From EsbW-18 sp964634615 (GTDB taxonomy: Bacteria > Patescibacteriota > Minisyncoccia > Phycocordibacterales > EsbW-18), in NCBI GenBank assembly GCA_964634615.1, contig CAZWLQ010000025.1:1-9469 (forward strand): DNA of 9,469 nt, read 5' to 3'. The notes under the pieces are model-generated. The model was not told the origin of the DNA. It saw nothing but the letters and a program-made list of their open reading frames with translations, and did no database searches. The position numbers and the translations under genes were made by a program. Positions within the stretch are counted from its first letter, which is position 1. Every line of letters starts with the position of its first letter. Shown here one piece after another: positions 1-6,200 of the stretch.

Positions 1-108
1 GATTTTTTTTTTGACGATGCCCTGCAAGAGTTTGAAGGCGCGACTATGAGCCACACGCTTACCATTATGGCACCAAACATTCTCAAGTTCTTAAGAACAT
101 TGGAATAA
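1..108 (+). CDS. 3' end of an unidentified CDS
   Basis: Frame 1 is open from the window edge to a TAA at 106-108 and encodes 35 residues ending in TIMAPNILKFLRTLE. The C-terminal residues look like ordinary protein, with hydrophobic and basic residues alternating as in an amphipathic helix. I do not recognise the family. The run of ten T at 3-12 encodes Phe-Phe-Phe in this frame; it could also be a homopolymer indel or part of a terminator, in which case the reading frame would be spurious. The gene's 5' part lies outside the window. Confidence 0.45.
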   Translation, partial: DFFFDDALQEFEGATMSHTLTIMAPNILKFLRTLE

Positions 109-178
109 GAAAATAGGGGACGGGGTATTGCTTTTTTCTATAAATATGCTATTATTATTCTTGCTAGAGAGTAGTGTT

Positions 179-187
179 TGCTACAAT
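179..187 (+). promoter_or_regulatory. extended -10 promoter (TGCTACAAT) for the CAP-domain gene
   Basis: TGC TACAAT matches an extended -10 (TGn plus TANNNT). Its last T is eight bases before the ATG at 196, so transcription would start within about two bases of the start codon, giving an essentially leaderless mRNA. The identical nonamer occurs before ung on the other strand. A second possible promoter, TTGCTT (128-133) with 16 bases to TATTAT (150-155), would instead serve a TTG start at 178. Confidence 0.5.
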
Positions 188-195
188 ACGTAGAC

Positions 196-1236
196 ATGTT
201 TGAAGACATGCTACGACATCTCAAAAACTATCTCATTCCGCACGAAGGAAACAACAACCGACCGCATCTCCTTCGAGAAGCAGGAGCGGTTTTCTTGGGT
301 CTCCTTGTGGTGGGTATCTTTGGCTTCTCAGTATTTCGAGGATTAATCGTCAATCGCACTGCGGATTTTACTGCAGCAGTTCTTCCGGTTGTGTTGGTCA
401 ACATCACGAATGATGATCGAGATGAAGAGGGGCTCCTTGAACTCACCGTGAACCCTCTTCTTGAAGAAGCCGCACGCATGAAAGCGGAGCACATGGCGGA
501 AAATAGTTACTTTGCACACGTGTCTCCTGATGGTATTGATCCTTGGTATTGGTTTTATCGAGCGGGATACACGTTCACTGAAGCAGGAGAAAACCTCGCG
601 GTCAACTTCGTTGATTCAGAAGATGTTGTTCGTGCGTGGATGGACTCTCCTGGACACCGCGCAAACATCTTGAACGGCAAGTTCACCGAAATCGGCATCG
701 CTGCGGTGAAGGGCGAATACAAAGGAAAGAAAACAATCTTTGTGGTGCAAATGTTTGGCACGCCTGCAAAAGTCGCGCAAGCAAAACCTGTGGAGTCATC
801 GTTGGCACGCACAGAGCCAGAAGCGCCCGTGTCTGAACCATCAGTTGCGGGTATTGCCGTCGAAACAACACCATCTCCGATTCCCGCCGCAACACTTCCT
901 CTCGCAATCGCATCACAGTCAGCACCAACAACGCTTGTTAAAGACGAAATCAATGCGCACGTTGAAGGCGCAATCGAAGCGGCGCCAATTGTTGCGGGTA
1001 ATCAAAAAAGTGTTTTGCCATTCGAATCATTTTCAGCTCGTCCTCGCGCGGTTGTCTCGTGGTCGTACCTCTTGATCGGACTTCTGATTGCATTCGTGAT
1101 TCTCCTCATGGTCCTTAAGCGCGTTCACCATGAACATCCACGCTCTGTTGTGTATGGATGTGCGCTTCTTGCATTGATTACAATGCTCTCGTACTTCAAC
1201 TGGTTGTTGCTCTCAGCAGATCTCGTAATTGTCTAA
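196..1236 (+). CDS. membrane-anchored CAP/SCP-domain protein
   Basis: This 346-residue protein has a CAP (SCP/TAPS, PF00188-type) domain, a family of extracytoplasmic proteins whose exact activity in bacteria is mostly unknown. A short cytoplasmic head (IPHEGNNNRPH) precedes a membrane helix at about 31-51. The CAP domain follows at about 69-191 with the expected signature residues: His108 in YFAHVSPDG, Glu132 in AGENLA and His154 in SPGHRANIL. A Pro/Ala/Ser/Thr-rich linker (about 195-285) leads to two more membrane helices (about 289-307 and 318-340), so the CAP domain is probably tethered at both ends outside the membrane. I chose ATG 196 because TGCTACAAT lies just upstream; an in-frame TTG at 178, preceded by GAGAG, would add six residues. 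It converges on tsaD with only 15 bases between the stop codons. The CAP assignment is firm; the role is not known. Confidence 0.9.
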   Translation: MFEDMLRHLKNYLIPHEGNNNRPHLLREAGAVFLGLLVVGIFGFSVFRGLIVNRTADFTAAVLPVVLVNITNDDRDEEGLLELTVNPLLEEAARMKAEHMAENSYFAHVSPDGIDPWYWFYRAGYTFTEAGENLAVNFVDSEDVVRAWMDSPGHRANILNGKFTEIGIAAVKGEYKGKKTIFVVQMFGTPAKVAQAKPVESSLARTEPEAPVSEPSVAGIAVETTPSPIPAATLPLAIASQSAPTTLVKDEINAHVEGAIEAAPIVAGNQKSVLPFESFSARPRAVVSWSYLLIGLLIAFVILLMVLKRVHHEHPRSVVYGCALLALITMLSYFNWLLLSADLVIV

Positions 1237-1251
1237 AACGTCAAAAAGTTT

Positions 1252-2451
1252 TTAGAGCGAAAGTGTGCCATTGGCACGAATATCTTGTGCATCAAAGGCC
1301 GAATAGGCGTCTTTGTTTTTTATGAAGCGAGCGTAGCCCGCAATGCCAATCATGATCGCATTGTCGGTTGAAAGCTCGCGAGTTGGAAGGAGTAATGTGA
1401 GACCAGGAAATTCATTTGGCAGTGTTTTAAGAAGTTCTCGCAGATATGAGTTTGCAACGACACCACCACCGACAATGAGTGTTGGGGTGCCATACACCTC
1501 AAGCGCTTTTCTCGTCTTTGCAATCAGAACGTCAATTGCTGCATCTTCAAATGACCGAGCGATTAATCGTTTTGTCTCGTCAGTCAATTCGCCGAGCTCT
1601 CGAATTTTATAGAGCACTGCGGTTTTGAGTCCTGCGTAGGAAAAATCGAACGAGTCGCTGTGGAGCATTGGACGCGGGAATACAAGATTGTCGGGAACGA
1701 CTTCTCCGCGAGCACGCGATTCCTCCGCACGTTTTGAAATCTCTGGCCCACCAGGATAGGGGAGCGAGAGAAGTCGCGCGACCTTATCGAATGCTTCTCC
1801 CACGGCATCATCGCGCGTTTCTCCGATGGTTTCGTACACGAGAGGTTCTTTGATGTATACAAGCTCGGTATGGCCTCCAGAGACCAGCAAAGCAATTGCG
1901 GGGTAGGTAATGGTGTGTAGACGTTGGATTTCTGATTTCGGATCTTCTTTCTGGTTCACCAGAACTGAGAGGATGTGTCCTTCCATGTGGTTGACCGGCA
2001 CGATTGGAATGTCCCAAAGATAGGAGAGCGCCTTAGCGAATGAGATACCAACCCAAAGCGCTGGTTCAAGTCCAGGTCCATTGGTGACCGCAATCGCATC
2101 AAGAGACGGCCGCTTGAGTGGAAAGATGTGTTTTTCAAACAACTCAAAAAGCCCTCCTTCTTGCGAGAGGATTTCCTCGATGCGTTCTTGTCGGTCGGCG
2201 GTTGGCGTTATCTCACGAGGGGTTGCCGCATTCGTCTTAGTTAGAACCTCAAGCAAAAGTGGCACAAGATTCTTTGCATGTTCACGCTTTGCGAGTGCCG
2301 GAAATACACCACCGAAGGGTGCGTGTTCTTTCACTTGAGAATAGAGCGCCTGCGAGATGATATCGACTTTTGGCGCATCATACGAACCCTCGCAGAAAAG
2401 AAGGGCAATCGCTGTTTCGTCGCAGGATGTTTCGATACTTAAGATTTTCAT
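1252..2451 (-). CDS. tsaD: tRNA N6-adenosine threonylcarbamoyltransferase TsaD
   Basis: TsaD (Kae1/YgjD/Gcp) transfers the threonylcarbamoyl group from threonylcarbamoyl-AMP to A37 of ANN-decoding tRNAs, forming t6A, in the cytoplasm with TsaB and TsaE. The 399-residue product starts MKILSIETSCDET, has the metal-binding NHMEGH (His155, His159) and STDNA (Asp363), and the nucleotide-site segments LLVSGGHTEL (188-197), GEAFDK (218-223), FPRPM (258-262) and GGGVVAN (328-334). It is longer than the usual roughly 340 residues, mainly from an extra stretch at about 73-115 before DAIAVTNGPGL. I start at ATG 2449-2451, two bases after the ung stop, because family members begin with MKILxIETS; an ATG at 2458-2460 would add three residues and overlap the ung stop. 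It is cotranscribed with ung and converges on the CAP gene. The partner tsaC lies at 6201-6824. Confidence 0.97.
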   Translation of the reverse strand: MKILSIETSCDETAIALLFCEGSYDAPKVDIISQALYSQVKEHAPFGGVFPALAKREHAKNLVPLLLEVLTKTNAATPREITPTADRQERIEEILSQEGGLFELFEKHIFPLKRPSLDAIAVTNGPGLEPALWVGISFAKALSYLWDIPIVPVNHMEGHILSVLVNQKEDPKSEIQRLHTITYPAIALLVSGGHTELVYIKEPLVYETIGETRDDAVGEAFDKVARLLSLPYPGGPEISKRAEESRARGEVVPDNLVFPRPMLHSDSFDFSYAGLKTAVLYKIRELGELTDETKRLIARSFEDAAIDVLIAKTRKALEVYGTPTLIVGGGVVANSYLRELLKTLPNEFPGLTLLLPTRELSTDNAIMIGIAGYARFIKNKDAYSAFDAQDIRANGTLSL

Positions 2452-2453
2452 GA

Positions 2454-3119
2454 CTACCATTCAATCGCTTTCTCTCCATGGGCTATAAGGTATGCGTTCG
2501 TGGTGCTAAAAGGTTTTGAACCAAAGAACCCCTTATCCGCTGAAAACGGCGATGGGTGAGGGGATTCTATCACCAAGTGCTTGGCGCGGTCTATCATCGC
2601 GCCTTTTTGTCGTGCGTAATTGCCCCAGAGAATAAAGACAAGGTTTTTGCGTTCACGAGAGAGTGCGGCAATTGCTGTATCGGTGAATTGCTCCCACCCC
2701 TTGCCTTGATGTGACGCAGGAGACCCGGCGCGAACGGTCAGGGTTGCGTTCAAGAGAAGTACCCCTTGCTCCGCCCACGGAGAGAGATCGCCATTCTTGA
2801 GTGTGGTAGGGCGACCAAGGTCGCTCTCGATTTCTTTGAAAATATTTTGAAGCGACGGAGGATTTCGGACACCTTCATGAACCGCAAACGAAAGACCGTT
2901 CGCTTGGGTTGCCCCGTGATAGGGGTCTTGCCCGAGGATGATGACTTTCACCGAGTCGAAAGGAGTAAGGTCAAATGCGCGGAAAATGTCTTTTGGTGGA
3001 GGATAGATTGTTGTGGAAGCATACTCCTGCTTCACGAAATCAACGAGCTCCTTAAAGTATGGTTTCTCGAATTCGGCCTCAAGATGCGTCTTCCAGGAAG
3101 GTTCGATACGGACGTGCAT
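2454..3119 (-). CDS. ung: uracil-DNA glycosylase, family 1
   Basis: Ung removes uracil from DNA after cytosine deamination or dUTP misincorporation, starting base-excision repair in the cytoplasm. The 221-residue length is typical for family 1. The water-activating motif GQDPYH is at 63-68 (catalytic Asp65), the uracil-stacking Phe78 lies in GLSFAV, LLLNATLTV is at 121-129 (Asn124 contacts uracil in this family), and the Leu-loop/catalytic His motif SPHPSPFSA is at 186-194 (His188). It is the first gene of a two-gene unit with tsaD, whose start follows two bases after the ung stop, so coupled translation is likely. The promoter TGCTACAAT sits six bases before the ATG, with no ribosome-binding site in between. 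No key residue is missing. Confidence 0.98.
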   Translation of the reverse strand: MHVRIEPSWKTHLEAEFEKPYFKELVDFVKQEYASTTIYPPPKDIFRAFDLTPFDSVKVIILGQDPYHGATQANGLSFAVHEGVRNPPSLQNIFKEIESDLGRPTTLKNGDLSPWAEQGVLLLNATLTVRAGSPASHQGKGWEQFTDTAIAALSRERKNLVFILWGNYARQKGAMIDRAKHLVIESPHPSPFSADKGFFGSKPFSTTNAYLIAHGEKAIEW

Positions 3120-3125
3120 GGAGCG

Positions 3126-3134
3126 ATTGTAGCA
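3126..3134 (-). promoter_or_regulatory. extended -10 promoter of ung-tsaD, leaderless
   Basis: On the minus strand the sequence reads TGC TACAAT, then CGCTCC, then the ung ATG. A start seven bases after the hexamer falls on the A of ATG, so the mRNA would have no 5' leader. I see no good -35 hexamer at 16-18 bases, which suits an extended -10 promoter. It is divergent from the + strand promoter at 3153-3181. Confidence 0.6.
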
Positions 3135-3152
3135 CGTTTATCCACAGCGCTC

Positions 3153-3181
3153 TTGACGCCCCTGCAGCAGGGGCGTACGAT
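3153..3181 (+). promoter_or_regulatory. sigma-70-type promoter for the structured RNA
   Basis: TTGACG (3153-3158) and TACGAT (3176-3181) are separated by exactly 17 bases. The predicted start, 3187-3189, coincides with the 5' edge of the long-range stem that closes the downstream RNA fold. There is no ORF immediately downstream, which supports a non-coding transcript or a long mRNA leader. Confidence 0.65.
3156..3176 (+). repeat. perfect 21-bp palindrome filling the promoter spacer
   Basis: ACGCCCCTGC and GCAGGGGCGT flank a single central A, giving perfect 10-bp arms. The palindrome runs from inside the -35 hexamer to the first base of the -10. It lies upstream of the predicted start, so it acts as DNA, not as an RNA hairpin. 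The simplest reading is a binding site for a dimeric regulator; it could also be a GC-rich palindromic repeat that inserted by chance. Confidence 0.55.
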
Positions 3182-3187
3182 GCCCTG

Positions 3188-3378
3188 CATACCTATGAAG
3201 GTAGGAACAAGACAAAACCAGCAGTCATATCTTCCTCTCGCATGTGCGTGGGTGCCTTTTATGCACCTTCGCTTTTCTATAACGCATATGCCAGGGTTGG
3301 CCTTCTAGGTAGTATATTTTCACACTACACTTCAAACCATCAAAGAACCCCTCGGCATATGCCGAGGGGTTCTTTTTT
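3188..3378 (+). ncRNA. structured RNA candidate, 6S-like or riboswitch-like leader
   Basis: The stretch has a promoter in front, a strong terminator behind and no convincing ORF. It folds by hand into one long irregular hairpin. TACCTATGAAGG (3190-3201) pairs with CCTTCTAGGTA (3301-3311) as 11 bp with one bulge. Inside it, AACC (3216-3219) pairs with GGTT (3295-3298), and 3224-3230 with 3286-3292. A bubble of about 15 and 13 bases follows (3231-3245 and 3273-3285), then an apical hairpin: GCG/CGC and GGTGC/GCACC around a 7-base loop. A closing stem, a large central bubble and an apical stem are the layout of 6S RNA. Against 6S, a single-stranded tail and terminator follow the closing stem. 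GCATATGCC (3284-3292) is also fully complementary to 3354-3362 in the terminator, as in an attenuator. No known family was recognised by sequence. Confidence 0.5.
3342..3378 (+). terminator. very strong intrinsic terminator
   Basis: A perfect 17-bp-arm palindrome (3342-3375; core CCCCTCGGCATATGCCGAGGGG) is followed by a T run to 3378. It ends the structured RNA at 3188-3341, or acts as an attenuator for the gene at 3497. The A-rich outer arm means it could also stop transcription coming from the right. Confidence 0.9.
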
Positions 3379-3385
3379 CGAGATT

Positions 3386-3477
3386 CTCACCGTGTTCGTT
3401 GATCACATGGATACCGTGAGGCTCTCGAATCCTCGAGAGCCAGTTGTTCTTTAACAGGTGTCACGATACGTGAGACC
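3386..3477 (+). promoter_or_regulatory. structured mRNA leader with hairpin and boxA-like motif
   Basis: Three small hairpins precede the 335-aa gene: CTCAC/GTGAG (3386-3390 with 3416-3420); GCTCTCGA-ATCC-TCGAGAGC (3421-3440), perfect 8-bp arms; and TCACG-ATA-CGTGA (3461-3473), extended by GGT/ACC. Between the last two lies TGTTCTTTAACA (3445-3456), one mismatch from the E. coli rRNA-operon boxA TGCTCTTTAACA, which binds NusB-S10 in transcription antitermination. A hairpin just before boxA is the order seen in rRNA leaders. No rRNA gene is present here, so the match may be coincidental. I found no convincing separate promoter in 3379-3496. Confidence 0.4.
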
Positions 3478-3496
3478 ACAAACGAAAGGAGCCGGT

Positions 3497-4504
3497 ATGA
3501 TCATTTTGGGCGATCAATCCCCCTGGGTCGGAGGACTCTTGCGGTGGCAGGTGCTTCGAGACGCTGGCGAGGAAACGAACTATTTCATTGCCGATTTGGA
3601 TTCACCGGTCGTTAAGATCGGCGATCCAAATAGCCTCAAGTCAGTGAGTGGGTGGCCAGCATACTGGGCTCTTGGGTTCCGATACCCATGGACCATCGAT
3701 CACCCAGAGATGCATCGTATGTCAGGAGACTCGGTGCGCCAAGGACTCGTCGCACCTCCCGGTCTCAAGTACCTCGCTGGTGGGAGTGACATGAGCGAGC
3801 AGACTCTGTACAGCCAAGACCGCAATGAGCACGTGCTCTCTGCCCTTGAACCACTCTTTGTTGAAGAGCAACAGTGGGCGAAGAGACTCGGCGGGCTTCT
3901 AGGAATTCCAACACAAGCAGACGATTTGTTGTTTCGTGCGGGTCATGGAAGCGTGAGAGGCGCTGCTCAAGCACTGGCGAGTACCCTCGGACTGCCGGAG
4001 ATCCAAAGCGAGATGAAGCTCTTTGAAGGGGAGGGATGCCTCTCTCGATCGAGTCTTCCCGCGAACTACTTTTGGGACATCCGCGACGGCCGACGGACTC
4101 CTCTGGTGGAAGCATCAGTTGGTGGTGTCGTTGTTCCGAAGGGCAAGGCGCTTCCTTTGGAATTCGCTCTGCGAGGATGGGAGCTTGGCTGTACCAACTT
4201 ACCTTACCTCGACGAGACGCTTCACATCAGAGATCGGTACTTCAAGGGAGTTCCGCTGAAGATCGTCCGGGTTCTTTTCGATTGGGATTGTGCGGCTGCT
4301 CTCGAAGCTCTTCTCGTAGAGCTTGAGTCTCGCAAGCGCAAGCGGTCGCTCCGTACCGGACAGCCATTCAACCCCGCGACCCTTGAACATGTGTATCAGC
4401 TTGGAAAGGAAGCCGAAGCATACTGGCGCACCCGTCCAAGCGTTATCACGTATCTGATGCTCGGAGGTGCTCTACGAGCAAGGATTGTTCGCGAGGTGCT
4501 CTAG
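3497..4504 (+). CDS. conserved-looking hypothetical protein, 335 aa
   Basis: I do not recognise this protein. It starts MIILGDQSPW and has no signal peptide, membrane segment, coiled coil or nucleotide-binding loop that I can see. It is rich in Trp and aromatic residues (GWPAYWALGFRYPWTIDHPE at about 51-70) and has a Lys/Arg patch, ESRKRKRSLRTG, near residue 289. The middle reads like a globular alpha/beta protein. ATG 3497 is chosen because AAAGGAG (3485-3491) lies five bases before it, the best ribosome-binding site in the window; an in-frame GTG at 3458 would add 13 residues overlapping the leader hairpin. The gene stands alone between two strong terminators and has a long structured leader, so it is probably regulated on its own. 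Codon use is even and G/C-ending, supporting real coding. Function: unknown. Confidence 0.8.
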   Translation: MIILGDQSPWVGGLLRWQVLRDAGEETNYFIADLDSPVVKIGDPNSLKSVSGWPAYWALGFRYPWTIDHPEMHRMSGDSVRQGLVAPPGLKYLAGGSDMSEQTLYSQDRNEHVLSALEPLFVEEQQWAKRLGGLLGIPTQADDLLFRAGHGSVRGAAQALASTLGLPEIQSEMKLFEGEGCLSRSSLPANYFWDIRDGRRTPLVEASVGGVVVPKGKALPLEFALRGWELGCTNLPYLDETLHIRDRYFKGVPLKIVRVLFDWDCAAALEALLVELESRKRKRSLRTGQPFNPATLEHVYQLGKEAEAYWRTRPSVITYLMLGGALRARIVREVL

Positions 4505-4517
4505 GTCTCTAGGGATA

Positions 4518-4548
4518 CGAGGGGGAATTTCCCCCTCGGCTCTCTTTC
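4518..4548 (+). terminator. intrinsic terminator after the 335-aa gene
   Basis: CGAGGGGG (4518-4525) pairs with CCCCCTCG (4531-4538) around an AATTT loop, followed by a broken T-rich tract (CTCTCTTTCTG). It begins 13 bases after the stop codon. Confidence 0.75.
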
Positions 4549-4588
4549 TGTATTTGCAATGTCAGTGATTACGTTATGTATAGACTCA

Positions 4589-4594
4589 TATAAA
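4589..4594 (+). promoter_or_regulatory. -10 element (TATAAA) of the deacetylase-glycosyltransferase pair
   Basis: TATAAA is followed by CCTCAT and then the ATG at 4601, the same 6-base gap as at ung, so the mRNA would begin at the ATG. The -35 region is poor. A second option is TTGCAA (4554-4559) with TATAGA (4579-4584), with an overlong 19-base spacer. Confidence 0.4.
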
Positions 4595-4600
4595 CCTCAT

Positions 4601-5278
4601 ATGAATAAAAATAAAAACGAAGAAGAGCGCATACTTTTTTTCTCTGCCCACCCCGATGACGAAATAGCGGGTGCCGGCGGAGTCATGCTTAAAACTCTCA
4701 AAGAGGGAGGAGCGGTACGAATGGTTTTATGTGTTGATCCGGCAGAACCCCGTCTCGATGTATCTGCAGAAACTGAACGAGCGCAGCGTCTCAACGAATT
4801 TGAGAACGTTGCGAAACAGATAGGTGCAGAAACATCCTACCTCGGACTTGCGCACTACCCAACGCTCTCATACGAGACAATCCTTCCGTGTGTGAAGGAG
4901 ATACGCGAATTTAAACCATCTATCGTTATCCTGTTGCAGGAAGGTGACTACCACACCGAACACCAGATGATTGCTCGTATTGTTAAACGAGCGGTGTGGC
5001 ACGCGGGACGCTCGGCGTTTCCAGAGTGTGGCGTTCCGCATCGAACACCGTCCTTGTGGGAAGCGGAAGGAGATCGACCACTTACTGACCCCAATCATTT
5101 CGTTGATATTTCCGATTTTGCCGATGAAAAAAGAAATCTCTTTCTTCTGTATGGTTCTCAACAGGCACGAAAAAACCTCGCAGATGCAAGTCTAGGACTC
5201 AATGTTTTTCGCGGAATTATGTACAAAAAAGGAAACTTCGCCGAAGGATTCAAAACAACAACATTCTTCTATGGATAA
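4601..5278 (+). CDS. PIG-L/LmbE-family zinc deacetylase
   Basis: The PIG-L/LmbE family removes acetyl groups from N-acetylglucosamine-type sugars in glycolipids and thiol cofactors (MshB, BshB, PIG-L), using zinc. This 225-residue protein has the hallmark AHPDDE at 16-21 (zinc ligands His17 and Asp20, catalytic Asp19) and the second zinc motif GDYHTEHQ at 115-122 (His118 and His121). Length and layout fit a single catalytic domain with no signal peptide, so it is cytoplasmic or membrane-peripheral. I start at ATG 4601 because the AHPDDE strand begins a few residues later and TATAAA lies six bases upstream; an in-frame ATG at 4559 would add 14 residues of unlikely sequence. It overlaps the glycosyltransferase by 8 bases, so the two are translated together and probably act on the same sugar. 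The exact substrate cannot be told. Confidence 0.93.
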   Translation: MNKNKNEEERILFFSAHPDDEIAGAGGVMLKTLKEGGAVRMVLCVDPAEPRLDVSAETERAQRLNEFENVAKQIGAETSYLGLAHYPTLSYETILPCVKEIREFKPSIVILLQEGDYHTEHQMIARIVKRAVWHAGRSAFPECGVPHRTPSLWEAEGDRPLTDPNHFVDISDFADEKRNLFLLYGSQQARKNLADASLGLNVFRGIMYKKGNFAEGFKTTTFFYG

Positions 5279-6002
5279 AAAATCAAACAACAGCACATTG
5301 ATGGCGCGCACGCGCGGAAACCATTCTTTCTCGCTCATTCTTCCTGCATACAACGAAGAAAGAACGATAGAGAAAACGCTTCGCGCCGCGTGCGGCACAT
5401 CTGTGCAAGAAATCATTGTCATTGACGATGGATCAACCGATGCGACCGCAGAGATTGTGACGCGGATTCAAGCTCTTGATCAACGAATCGTGCTCTGTCG
5501 CCACAGACGCAATCGGGGACCGGGGGCGGCTCGAAAGACCGGCGCGAAGAGTGCCATTGGGTCGGTGCTTGTCTTTTTCGATTGCGATATTGAGAATATC
5601 ACGCCATGTCAGATACAGGCGCTCATGAATCCTTTCGAAACAGGAAGCGTTGACCTCGTGATGGCCGACTTTGATAACTTCGGTCGTGTCACTGAATACC
5701 TAGTCCGCCCACTCCTTGAGAGATTCGTACCGTCTCTTGTGACTATCAAACAGCCTCTCTCTGGAATGTTCGCTATTTCTCGAGACATACTATCCCTTCA
5801 AACGATGGAAGTTGGTCACGCGGTTTCGGGCATATTGCTTGAAGCATACTTCAAGAAAGCACGCATCGCGCAAGTGTACATTGGAGAAATACACCATCGA
5901 AAACGCGATGATACATCAAAGGTAGCGCAGGCATCTTCAGAGTGTTCGGCAATCGTTAAAATGCTTATTGAAAACGGCGTTATTCAAACCGCCCTTCGAT
6001 GA
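5271..6002 (+). CDS. GT-A family glycosyltransferase (GT2/GT81-like)
   Basis: This 243-residue protein transfers a sugar from a nucleotide-sugar donor. It has the GT-A features PAYNEE (25-30), IDDGSTD (51-57) and a metal-binding DxD as FFDCDIEN (Asp104 and Asp106), plus a late IHHRKRDD (207-214). The middle, FGRVTEYLVRPLLERF (137-152) and QPLSGMFAISRD (161-172), recalls glucosyl- or mannosyl-3-phosphoglycerate synthases of family GT81; this is from memory of the motifs, so the acceptor is uncertain. There is no membrane segment. The start ATG 5271 overlaps the end of the deacetylase gene (ATGGATAA), implying translational coupling; ATG 5301 is an alternative. A transferase next to a PIG-L deacetylase suggests a short glycolipid or glycoconjugate pathway. 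A bidirectional terminator follows 33 bases after the TGA. Confidence 0.9.
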   Translation: MDKKSNNSTLMARTRGNHSFSLILPAYNEERTIEKTLRAACGTSVQEIIVIDDGSTDATAEIVTRIQALDQRIVLCRHRRNRGPGAARKTGAKSAIGSVLVFFDCDIENITPCQIQALMNPFETGSVDLVMADFDNFGRVTEYLVRPLLERFVPSLVTIKQPLSGMFAISRDILSLQTMEVGHAVSGILLEAYFKKARIAQVYIGEIHHRKRDDTSKVAQASSECSAIVKMLIENGVIQTALR

Positions 6003-6034
6003 GGAATGACAACAGGAGCTCGGATTTAAAAGCA

Positions 6035-6062
6035 AAAACACATGCCCTGCGGCATGTGTTTT
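6035..6062. terminator. bidirectional terminator between the glycosyltransferase and tRNA-Glu
   Basis: AAAACACATGCC (6035-6046) and GGCATGTGTTTT (6051-6062) form a perfect 12-bp stem with loop CTGC. T-rich ends exist on both strands, so it can end the + strand glycosyltransferase transcript and the - strand tRNA-Glu transcript. Confidence 0.85.
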
Positions 6063-6072
6063 GAATTTGCTG

Positions 6073-6149
6073 TGGTGACCCCATCGGGATTCGAACCCGA
6101 GTTTCAGCCGTGAAAGGGCCGCGTCCTAGGCCAGCTAGACGATGGGGCC
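6073..6149 (-). tRNA. tRNA-Glu (anticodon TTC), CCA encoded
   Basis: The minus strand folds as a full cloverleaf: acceptor GGCCCCA with TGGGGTC, anticodon stem CGGCC/GGCTG around CTTTCAC (anticodon TTC), T arm CGGG-TTCGAAT-CCCG, discriminator A, and an encoded CCA at 6073-6075. It reads GAA/GAG codons. Unlike the Ser and Val tRNAs in this window, it has no partial copies around it. Promoter upstream and terminator downstream are both visible. Confidence 0.96.
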
Positions 6150-6158
6150 GACCCGAAA

Positions 6159-6187
6159 ACAATAGCATTTTTTCTGCTTTCTGGCAA
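6159..6187 (-). promoter_or_regulatory. promoter of tRNA-Glu
   Basis: On the minus strand, TTGCCA (6182-6187) is 17 bases from TATTGT (6159-6164), which is also preceded by TGC (extended -10). The predicted start near 6152 is three bases before the mature tRNA. The -35 overlaps the region where the divergent tsaC promoter must lie, so the two may compete. Confidence 0.75.
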
Positions 6188-6200
6188 AATATCACGTGCT

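Noticed and set aside
1237..1251. Terminator between the CAP gene and tsaD
   Set aside because: AAAAC/GTTTT is too short and lacks G-C pairs; I cannot support it as a terminator.
3059..3454. Plus-strand ORFs across the ung 5' end and the structured RNA
   Set aside because: They overlap ung antisense, run through the palindrome and the terminator, and have no family resemblance.
5202..5270. Extended start of the glycosyltransferase at 5202
   Set aside because: It would overlap 77 bases of the deacetylase frame; GT-A similarity begins only after ATG 5271.
5980..6195. Minus-strand ORF of 71 aa across tRNA-Glu
   Set aside because: It translates the tRNA itself (ETRVRIPMGSP) and its terminator.
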